From assembly GCA_963724405.1 (NCBI GenBank), contig CAVRUQ010000012.1:682001-746000 (forward strand): a stretch of DNA of 64,000 bases, written 5' to 3'. This document shows, one piece after another, positions 25,109 through 31,448 of this stretch (positions are counted from its first letter, which is position 1; every line of letters starts with the position of its first letter). The translations under genes were made by a program, and so were the position numbers. The DNA comes from CAVQBJ01 sp963724405 (GTDB lineage: Bacteria > Actinomycetota > Thermoleophilia > Solirubrobacterales > Solirubrobacteraceae). The notes under the pieces are model-generated. The model did no database searches, was not told the origin of the DNA, and was given only the letters and a program-made list of their open reading frames with translations.

Positions 25109-26565
25109 CAGCGCGTCCCGCCGTCCATCCACACGCGCAGCTGGGCGACGGAGTCGGCGTCGACCCGCGGGAGCTCGCCGAGGACGCCGCCCTGCTCGTG
25201 CACGGACAGGAGCGCGGCGGCGCGCTGCACGAGCGCGGCCGGCACGACCCCGTGCGCCGCGACCGCCGTGGCGACGAGGTCCGGGCTCGTGGAGCAGTCC
25301 AGCCCGGCCTGCACGACGGCGCTGACCAACCGGTGCATCGCGGCCGGCGCCGCGCTGTCGAGGACCATGAGCAGGCTCGCGTCGTCGTCGTCGGCGAACG
25401 TCTCCCCGTAGGAGCGCAGCAGCTCGGGGGCCTGCACGAGCTCCTCCGCGAGCGCGAGCGTCACGAACGAGCGGAGCTTCAGCGTCGAGCGCCCGGACGC
25501 CGACGGCGCCTCTCGCATGTCGCCGTCGGCCGCGGCCGAGCCCTCGCGCGCGACGGTGGCGCGGACCGCGTCGAGCAGCCGTCGCACGCCCTCGCGGCGC
25601 GGGTCATATCCGCAGGCGCGCGCCGCGGCGCGCGCCGCGGCGGGCAGGTCACCCGCGCGCAGCGCCGAGCGGCCGAGCCGCACCGCGGCGGCCGCGAGCG
25701 CCGTGTCGAGCTCGGTCACCGGGACGACGACCGAGAGCGGGAGCCTGCGCTCGGCGGCGAGGGCGACCGCGCAGTGCTCGAAGCGCTCGCAGCTCGCGAG
25801 CAGATCGACGGGCGCGATCGTCCCGGAGCGCAGGTGCGTCAGCAGCCAGCGTCGCAGCGGCAGCTCGTGCAGGCGGTCGGGCTGCGCGATTCCGCCCTCG
25901 GCGTCGAGGCGCACGTTGCGCCCGGGTCCGCGGAAGCGCAGCACGGGCGCCGGCACGTAGTCGAGCTCGGCCACCTCGGCGACGCGCGAGGCGATCCACC
26001 AGTCCTCGCAGCCGGGATGGTCGGAGAGCGGCAGGAAGCGCTCGCGCAGGCCGGCGCGCACGACGAGCGTGCCGGCGGGGACGAAGTTGGCGCGCATGAG
26101 CGGCCCGAGCGGCCGCCCGCGGTGCGGCGTGAGGCCCGACGCGTCCCAGTATGAGCCGCACAGCTCGGCGCCGTCGTCGTCCACGACGGCCATGTCCCCG
26201 AAGACGAGCCCGACCTCCGGGCGCCCGCGCATCAGCGCGACCTGACGACGCAGCTTGTCCGGCGTCCACAGATCCTCGGCGTACTGCAGCGCGATGAGCT
26301 CGCCGCGCGCCTGCATGATGGCGCGATCGATCGCGGCGGTATGGCCGCCGTTCGGCCCGACGCGCCGCACGCGTTCGCCGAACGGGGCGAGCAGCTCCGC
26401 GGCTCGCGGGCTGTTACCCGGATCCACGACGATCACCTCGAGGCGCTCGCTCGGGTAGTCCTGGGCGAGCACGCTGCGCACGGACTCCGAGACGTGCTCG
26501 CCGAAGGGCGGCACGACGACGACGGCGGTCACCGTCGCGTCCGGCGTGGGAGAAGAGGCGGACAT
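25108..26565 (-). CDS. GT2-family glycosyltransferase with altered acidic motif
   Basis: A 485-aa protein whose first ~230 residues follow the GT2 fold: VTAVVVVPPFGEHVSESVRS, LEVIVVDPGNSP, GGHTAAIDRAIMQARGELIA. Where most GT2 enzymes carry a DXD-like acidic cluster this has LQYAEDLWTPDKL, keeping only E and D. The C-terminal half is helical, alanine/arginine-rich and unassigned. ATG 26565 follows the CHAP gene stop by 17 nt; a GTG one codon earlier is also possible. Its stop overlaps the start of the three-domain GT. Confidence 0.8.
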   Translation of the reverse strand: MSASSPTPDATVTAVVVVPPFGEHVSESVRSVLAQDYPSERLEVIVVDPGNSPRAAELLAPFGERVRRVGPNGGHTAAIDRAIMQARGELIALQYAEDLWTPDKLRRQVALMRGRPEVGLVFGDMAVVDDDGAELCGSYWDASGLTPHRGRPLGPLMRANFVPAGTLVVRAGLRERFLPLSDHPGCEDWWIASRVAEVAELDYVPAPVLRFRGPGRNVRLDAEGGIAQPDRLHELPLRRWLLTHLRSGTIAPVDLLASCERFEHCAVALAAERRLPLSVVVPVTELDTALAAAAVRLGRSALRAGDLPAAARAAARACGYDPRREGVRRLLDAVRATVAREGSAAADGDMREAPSASGRSTLKLRSFVTLALAEELVQAPELLRSYGETFADDDDASLLMVLDSAAPAAMHRLVSAVVQAGLDCSTSPDLVATAVAAHGVVPAALVQRAAALLSVHEQGGVLGELPRVDADSVAQLRVWMDGGTR

Positions 26566-26582
26566 CACTGTGGCGCGGCGGC

Positions 26583-27464
26583 TCAGCTCATGCTCACGTA
26601 GCCGGTCGCCTCGGTCGGGCTCCGGACGTTGCGCATGACCGCGTTCGAGTAGTTGCCCTCGATCGTCGCGATGTTCCCGTTGGGCAGGACGTGGTCGACG
26701 ATGCCGACGTGCTCGCCGCCGAACACGATCAGGTCACCCGGCTTGGGTACGACGCCCGGGCCGTTGACGATCGCGCGGCCGTGCTCCTGGGCCCAGCTCC
26801 AGATCTCCGAGACGGCGCCGAAGCCCTGGCCCTGGTCACCGAGCGGTGTGCCGGCCTCGCGCGCGACCCAGGATGCGAAGTACGCGCACCAGGGCGCACC
26901 CGGGATCGCCCCGGCGGTCGCGGTGCGGTAGGTGGCGATCGCCGGGGAGTTGTTCGACCCCGGCGGCTGCTCGGTCTGGCCCACCTGCGAGGCGGCGATC
27001 GCGACGATCGCCTGGTTGCCCGCCCCCGGGGCCGCGGTCGTGAGGCCGTTTGCCGCCGTCGCGCCTGCGCCCGTCGCCGCGGGCAGGCCGGTCGCGGTCG
27101 CGGGCAGGCCGGTCGCGGTCGCGGGCAGGCCGGTCGCGGTCGCCGGCAGGCCGGTCGCGGTCGCCGGCAGCCCGGCCGCCGCCGCGGCGAGCGCCGCCTC
27201 GGTGCTCGTCGGGTCGGACGTGGCGCCGGGCAGCGCTCCCGCCAGCCCCGTGGCGCCGGTCGTGCCGTCGGACGTGTCCCCGGTGGCGCCGAGCGCGGAC
27301 TGCGCCGTCTCGGCCTGCACGAGGGCGGCGGCGAACGACGGCGATGAGGTGGCCGAGGCGCCCGAGGCGCCGGTCGTCGGCGCGGCCTGTTGGGTCGTCG
27401 CCGGCGTGGCGGCGATCATGGCCTGGATCTGTCCGATGCGCGTCAGCGTCGAGTCGAGGGACAT
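26583..27464 (-). CDS. CHAP-domain peptidoglycan hydrolase of the flagellar locus
   Basis: A 293-aa protein. The C-terminal ~125 residues are a CHAP cysteine hydrolase/amidase domain with catalytic Cys in GAPWCAYFASWV, His in GGEHVGIVDHV and polar residue in IEGNYSN. It has no Sec signal; its N-terminus (LDSTLTRIGQIQAMIAA) looks like a flagellar export substrate, and the middle is a low-complexity linker with four GLPATAT repeats. FlgJ in this locus lacks a muramidase domain, so this protein may open the wall for rod growth. The start codon lies 8 nt after a predicted sigma-28-type -10 element. Confidence 0.85.
   Translation of the reverse strand: MSLDSTLTRIGQIQAMIAATPATTQQAAPTTGASGASATSSPSFAAALVQAETAQSALGATGDTSDGTTGATGLAGALPGATSDPTSTEAALAAAAAGLPATATGLPATATGLPATATGLPATATGLPAATGAGATAANGLTTAAPGAGNQAIVAIAASQVGQTEQPPGSNNSPAIATYRTATAGAIPGAPWCAYFASWVAREAGTPLGDQGQGFGAVSEIWSWAQEHGRAIVNGPGVVPKPGDLIVFGGEHVGIVDHVLPNGNIATIEGNYSNAVMRNVRSPTEATGYVSMS
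27081..27164 (-). repeat. 21-bp tandem repeat inside the CHAP gene
   Basis: Four consecutive 21-bp units (27081-27101, 27102-27122, 27123-27143, 27144-27164), nearly identical at DNA level, encode the heptapeptide GLPATAT. A fifth degenerate unit follows. Such perfect DNA repeats usually vary in number between strains. Confidence 0.95.
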
Positions 27465-27472
27465 CGGCCCTG

Positions 27473-27499
27473 TGATCGACGCGCGCGCAGCGAAGTTGA
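27473..27499 (-). promoter_or_regulatory. Sigma-28-type promoter of the CHAP-glycosyltransferase operon
   Basis: TCAA (27499-27496), 15 bases, then GTCGATCA (27480-27473), one base from the GCCGATCA form before several flagellar genes here. The -10 ends 8 nt before the ATG of the CHAP gene, so the transcript would be leaderless or nearly so. Confidence 0.65.
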
Positions 27500-27519
27500 G
27501 CCGCCCGGGCCCGGACGCA

Positions 27520-27548
27520 GAGACGGGCGGCCACTGGCCGCCCGTCTC
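27520..27548. terminator. Perfect 14-bp hairpin between flagellin and CHAP genes
   Basis: GAGACGGGCGGCCA (27520-27533) and its exact complement (27535-27548) flank one base. It lies just upstream of the CHAP promoter and would stop transcripts coming from flagellin. No T-run follows. Confidence 0.7.
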
Positions 27549-27660
27549 CGCTTCCGGTCCCTCGATGGATCGGCGTATATGGCCCCGCGTAGGGAGGTAC
27601 CACGAGGCGTTTGTGTCCCATCAGCGGTCACGGCGGCTGACGAGGTTTGGCGCCCTCATC

Positions 27661-27682
27661 GGGCGGCGCCGAGGCGCCGCCC
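27661..27682 (-). terminator. Flagellin terminator hairpin
   Basis: GGGCGGCGCC and GGCGCCGCCC form a perfect 10-bp stem with a 2-nt loop, extended by a further CCCTC/GAGGG pairing outside. It begins about 36 nt after the flagellin stop codon. Confidence 0.75.
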
Positions 27683-27717
27683 GGAGGGCAAGGGTGTTTC
27701 AGACTTCAGGCTTGCGA

Positions 27718-28518
27718 CTACGCGCCCTGCAGCAGCGACAGGACCGCGTCCGGCAGCTTCTGCGCCTGGGAGAGCATCGCCGTGCCGGCCTGCTGGAGGA
27801 CCTGCTGGCTCGTGAAGTTGGTCATGGCCGAGGCCATGTCCACATCCATGATCCGGCTGTTCGCGGCGGTGAGATTCTCCTCGTAGGTGGTCAGGTTCGC
27901 CATCGTGTACTGCAGGCGATTCTGGACCGCGCCGAACGTGGAGGCCACGCCCGAGACCGCGTTGATCGCGGCATCGATCGTGCTCAGCGTCGTCGACGTC
28001 CCGAGGCTGATCGTGCCGATCGAGGAGCCGAGGCTCACCGTCGAGACGGTGATCGACTCGCCGTCGTTGGCACCCACCTGGAAGGTGAGCGTCGCCGACG
28101 AGTTCAGGACGTTGATGCCGTTGAACTGAGCCGTCGCGCCGATCTGGTTGATCTCCGACAGCAGCTGGTTGACCTCGGTCTGGATGGCCGTCTGGTCGGT
28201 GCTGTTCAGCGTGCCGTTGCCGTACTGCACGGCGAGCTCACGGATGCGCTGCAGCATCTGCTGCACCTGGTTCAGGGCACCCGCAGCGGTCTGGACGAGC
28301 GAGACGCCGTCCTGGGCGTTGCGGTTGGCCTGGTCCACGCCGTTGATCTGACCCTGCAGGCTCTCGCTGATCGTCAGGCCGGCAGCGTCGTCGGCCGCGC
28401 TGTTGATGCGCAGACCCGACGAGAGCTGCTGGGTCGACTTCTCCAGCGACATCTCCGTCGTGCTGAGGTTGTTCGCGGCGTCGATCGCCGAGACATTGGT
28501 GTTCACGTAAAGGGCCAT
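27718..28518 (-). CDS. fliC: Flagellin
   Basis: A 266-aa filament subunit, short because the surface D2/D3 domains are nearly absent. The N-terminal D0/D1 region (NTNVSAIDAANNLSTTEMSL, SSGLRINSAADDAAGLTISE, LQRIRELAVQYGNGT) and C-terminal D1/D0 (LTAANSRIMDVDMASAMTNF, VLSLLQGA) are standard. The middle (~145-185) is rich in serine and threonine (SLGSSIGTISLGTSTTLS), suitable for O-glycosylation. It has its own promoter and a terminator on each side of the gene unit. Three glycosyltransferase genes in the locus may act on it. Confidence 0.97.
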   Translation of the reverse strand: MALYVNTNVSAIDAANNLSTTEMSLEKSTQQLSSGLRINSAADDAAGLTISESLQGQINGVDQANRNAQDGVSLVQTAAGALNQVQQMLQRIRELAVQYGNGTLNSTDQTAIQTEVNQLLSEINQIGATAQFNGINVLNSSATLTFQVGANDGESITVSTVSLGSSIGTISLGTSTTLSTIDAAINAVSGVASTFGAVQNRLQYTMANLTTYEENLTAANSRIMDVDMASAMTNFTSQQVLQQAGTAMLSQAQKLPDAVLSLLQGA

Positions 28519-28586
28519 GCGTTCATCTCCTTGATGACGTTGGTTAGCTGCCCTGGGCCGACTCCTTGTCAGCCCTGCAAGCGGAG

Positions 28587-28614
28587 TAATCGTCCAGGTC
28601 GGCGGGGAACTTGA
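28587..28614 (-). promoter_or_regulatory. Sigma-28-type promoter of flagellin
   Basis: TCAA (28614-28611), 16 bases, GACGATTA (28594-28587). Spacing is one base longer than at the other sites. It leaves a leader of roughly 60 nt before the flagellin ATG. Nothing else is recognisable in 28519-28681. Confidence 0.6.
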
Positions 28615-28681
28615 GAAGCGGCCACTCCGTCGTGGACACTCGTCGCCGCGGCGGCGCGGGCGTCCAGACGAAGGCGGGACC

Positions 28682-28873
28682 TCAGGCGCTTACGTCGACG
28701 TGCGGATGCTCGTCGTCGGGCGGCGTCTCGTCGTCGTCCTGCTCGGCCTCGTGCTGTTCGTCCTCGCCCTCGCGGGGATCGCGTTGGCGCCGGTTGACGC
28801 GGTCGAGACGAGTGGCCGCCACCACGGGCGGGATGTTCTCGGTCGGGCTGGTGATCGGGCGGATGGGATCCAC
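28682..28873 (-). CDS. Small acidic protein of the flagellar locus
   Basis: A 63-aa protein with GTG start at 28873 and a good GAGGAGG site 6 nt upstream, which argues for a real gene. The N-terminus (DPIRPITSPTENIPPVV) is proline-rich, the middle is arginine-rich (RLDRVNRRQRDPRE), and the C-terminus is strongly acidic (EDEQHEAEQDDDETPPDDE). Function unknown; small proteins of this kind near flagellin genes could be regulators or chaperones, but that is inference. Confidence 0.65.
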   Translation of the reverse strand: MDPIRPITSPTENIPPVVAATRLDRVNRRQRDPREGEDEQHEAEQDDDETPPDDEHPHVDVSA

Positions 28874-28901
28874 GATGGGCCTCCTCGCCGGGGGTCAGGC
28901 G

Positions 28902-29321
28902 TCAGTTCGCGCCCGCGCCGCCGGGGGTCGCCGCCTGCGGCGAAGGCGCGTCCGTAGCATCGGAGGGTTTCACGCGCGGCGGATAGAGCTGTTCGTAGAG
29001 CACGCGCAGTTCGGCGACCAGTAGCACCCGCCAGACCGTCACCGAGGCCGCCCAGGCGACCACGTAGCAGGCGATGCCCACCCCGAGCGCGCGCAGGCCC
29101 ACGTCGAAGCCCGGCACGTTGGCACTGTAGGACAGCAGTCCCGCGATCGTGAAGCCCGCCAGCCCGCTGAAGCCCTTGATCCGGCGCACGGCGGGCCCCG
29201 CCTTCGGGTGGCGCGCGACGCTGAGCGGCGGAAGGTCATCCGCCTTCTTGCCCTTGCCCTTGCCCTTGCCGTCGCCCTTCTTGGCGTCCTTCTTGGGCGC
29301 CTTCGCATCAGCCTTGGCCAT
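28902..29321 (-). CDS. Lys-rich membrane protein of the flagellar locus
   Basis: A 139-aa protein with a very basic N-terminal tail (AKADAKAPKKDAKKGDGKGK) and two likely membrane helices (~60-100: FSGLAGFTIAGLLSYSANV and LGVGIACYVVAWAASVTVW). The C-terminal tail is polar and proline-rich. An upstream in-frame start exists at 29345, but ATG 29321 follows a GGGAGGGG site and is preferred. It overlaps the 3' end of the PilZ gene by 14 nt. I recognise no family. Confidence 0.75.
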   Translation of the reverse strand: MAKADAKAPKKDAKKGDGKGKGKGKKADDLPPLSVARHPKAGPAVRRIKGFSGLAGFTIAGLLSYSANVPGFDVGLRALGVGIACYVVAWAASVTVWRVLLVAELRVLYEQLYPPRVKPSDATDAPSPQAATPGGAGAN

Positions 29322-29973
29322 CGCCCCTCCCTCGTGGCGGGTCATCGTCGGACCGGACGCGGCGCGACGCGCGCTCGAACTCGAAGATGAAGCGGATCAG
29401 CCGCTCGCGGTCGGCCTCGGACACGTCCGAGAACGCGATCGCCCGGTAGCCGCCCGGGCCGTAGCGCACGACGTGACCGGTGCCCTCGATGGCCGCGGTG
29501 GCGCCGTCGAGCAGCAGCCGGAAGCGCATCCGGTCACCGATGTGAAGCACGTCGGGTCCGGCGAGCAGGATGCCGCCGCCGCTCAGGTCGATCGCGAACG
29601 TGCCGAGCTCACGCTCCTTGTCCTCGAGCTCGAGCACGACCGGACGCGGAGCGTGTACACGAACATGCTCGCGCCGCTGCTGCAGGTCGACCATGTCCAC
29701 CACCTCGAAGCGCACGAGATCGCGCTCCTCCCACACGATCCGTCCGGCCAGGCGGACGATCCCGCGCGCGGAGGACCACTCGAGCACGGGCGACTCCCCG
29801 TCGCCGGCGGCGAGCGGCGTCTGCGGCTCGAGCAGGTAGACGAGGCGCAGCACGCCGTCGCCGGACTCGGCCACCCGCACCGGCATGACCTCGCCGCCGG
29901 GGAGCAGGAGCTTGCCCTGCTCCCCGTCGGGAGGAAGCCGCGCCGGCTCGCGCGGTGAGCGATCCCCGGTCAC
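29308..29973 (-). CDS. PilZ-domain protein, YcgR-like
   Basis: A 221-aa protein with an N-terminal beta domain like YcgR (~20-90) and a C-terminal PilZ domain that binds cyclic di-GMP: RREHVRV (RxxxR, ~residue 98) and DLSGGG (~128) are both intact. YcgR-type proteins brake the flagellar motor or bias its switch when c-di-GMP is high. Its GTG start overlaps the flhF stop as GTGA, so it is the end of the export-gate operon. Confidence 0.9.
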   Translation of the reverse strand: MTGDRSPREPARLPPDGEQGKLLLPGGEVMPVRVAESGDGVLRLVYLLEPQTPLAAGDGESPVLEWSSARGIVRLAGRIVWEERDLVRFEVVDMVDLQQRREHVRVHAPRPVVLELEDKERELGTFAIDLSGGGILLAGPDVLHIGDRMRFRLLLDGATAAIEGTGHVVRYGPGGYRAIAFSDVSEADRERLIRFIFEFERASRRVRSDDDPPRGRGDGQG

Positions 29974-31448
29974 GGCAGCAGTCGTCCCGCGATGTCCTGC
30001 GAATCGGCCGGCACGAGCGCGCCCGGCAGGGCCAGCCCGTCGTGTAGGTACGCGAGCGGCAGGCCGGAGTCGCAGGCCAGATCGACCGCGACGCCGATCT
30101 GGTCGGTCTCGTCGACGTGCGTCACCACCAGGCCCGTGGGCCGCAGCGGCTCGAGGCGCTCGAGCAGCTGACGCGCCGCGGCGGCGCTGAGCGTCGCCGG
30201 AAGCGCGACGAGCACGTGATCGGGCTCGAGTGCGCCGAGCTCGGCGGCGAGCGTCTGCACGGTGGCCTCGTCGTTGATTCGCACGGCGGGCGTGTCGACG
30301 ATCGTGAGGCCCGCGTCGCGGACGCTGACCAGCCACGCGGCACCGGCGCCCGGGTCAGCGGCGCGGACGGCGATCCCGTGCGGCCGCAGCAGCCCGTTGA
30401 GCTCCGAGCCGCCGTCCTCGGGCGTCACCGACAGGCACGACGTCTCGAGCGTGCTCGTGCCCTGGTAGGCGGCGGCCAGTCCGGCCACGCAGCGGGTCTT
30501 GCCCGATCCGCCCGCGCCGACGAGGGCGAGGACGGAGCCTCCGCTCGGCGGCGTGACGAGTCCGGCCAGACGCCGCGCGAGCGTCCGCCGCACGGCCTCG
30601 CGCAGATCGCCCCCCGGCACGAACGGGAGCGCATGCGAGGCGGCCTCGAGGATGAGCGCTTCGACCTGCTCGGCGCCCATCCCGCGTCCGACGAGCTCCT
30701 CGGAGAGCTCGCTCGCCGCCTCGCGGTCGATCGACTGGATGCGCGCCTCACGGGGCGGTGCGACCGGCGCCGGGGCCATGGTCACCCCGTTCAGCGGGGC
30801 CTGGGCCGCGAGCGGCTGCGGTTCGACGGGCGCCGCCGTGGTGGCCGCGGCCTCGGCGTAGACGCCGGCGGCGCCGTTGACGCGCGAGCGCGGGGCGGGC
30901 GCGGGGATGGCCATCGTCGTCTCGCGTGCGGCCTGCGCGCCGCCGTTCACCGACACGCTTGCGTTGGCGGTCGTGGTGCCGGTCACCGCCCGGTGCGGGG
31001 TCGCCGCCCTCGGCGCCGGCGGGGCCGGCTCGGCCGTGGGGACCTCCGCCGCCGCCGCCGCGAGACGCTCGAGGAATGCCTGGGCGCCGCCGGCCGGCAT
31101 CGGATCGGCATCGGCGCCGCGCACCGGCTCCTCGGCCCGGAGGTCCTCGAGCTCCGGCGCGGCCGGCGACCGGAAGAGGTCCTCCAGCCCATCGGTCGGA
31201 GCGTCGTCGTAGACGTCGACCCGCGGTGCGCCGGGCATCGCTTCGACCTCCACGAAGCGCTGCGCGAAGAAGCCGCCGACGCCGCCGCCGACCCCTTCGC
31301 GATGGCGCAGGATGACGGCGTCGGCACCGAGCTCGGCGCGGATGGTGGGCAACACGTCCGAGATCTTGCGACCCCGGTAGACCCGGACGCCGCTGCGCCC
31401 GGGCTCGTCCTCGACCGCTTCGCTGGTCGTCTGCATTGACATGCTCAT
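29970..31448 (-). CDS. flhF: FlhF, SRP-like flagellar GTPase (divergent)
   Basis: A 492-aa protein. Residues ~1-60 (RVYRGRKISDVLPTIRAELG, DAVILRHREG) match the FlhF N-terminus; a long Ala/Pro linker follows; the NG GTPase domain covers ~240-492. The P-loop GAGGSGKTRCVAGLA is intact, but the usual DTAG is DTPAV and the usual TKLD is THVDET, so nucleotide handling may differ. FlhF directs where flagella assemble. No flhG (minD-like) gene is adjacent. ATG overlaps the flhA stop by 4 nt. Confidence 0.88.
   Translation of the reverse strand: MSMSMQTTSEAVEDEPGRSGVRVYRGRKISDVLPTIRAELGADAVILRHREGVGGGVGGFFAQRFVEVEAMPGAPRVDVYDDAPTDGLEDLFRSPAAPELEDLRAEEPVRGADADPMPAGGAQAFLERLAAAAAEVPTAEPAPPAPRAATPHRAVTGTTTANASVSVNGGAQAARETTMAIPAPAPRSRVNGAAGVYAEAAATTAAPVEPQPLAAQAPLNGVTMAPAPVAPPREARIQSIDREAASELSEELVGRGMGAEQVEALILEAASHALPFVPGGDLREAVRRTLARRLAGLVTPPSGGSVLALVGAGGSGKTRCVAGLAAAYQGTSTLETSCLSVTPEDGGSELNGLLRPHGIAVRAADPGAGAAWLVSVRDAGLTIVDTPAVRINDEATVQTLAAELGALEPDHVLVALPATLSAAAARQLLERLEPLRPTGLVVTHVDETDQIGVAVDLACDSGLPLAYLHDGLALPGALVPADSQDIAGRLLP

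Noticed and set aside
21524..25411. 1295-residue plus-strand frame opposite the glycosyltransferase
   Set aside because: Composition is typical of antisense shadow (Arg/Gly/Val/His), no motifs, and the minus-strand protein is well supported.
27567..27593. Second candidate promoter (GCCGATCC with CCTA 15 bases upstream) before the CHAP gene
   Set aside because: The -35 does not match TCAA and a better site exists at 27473-27499.
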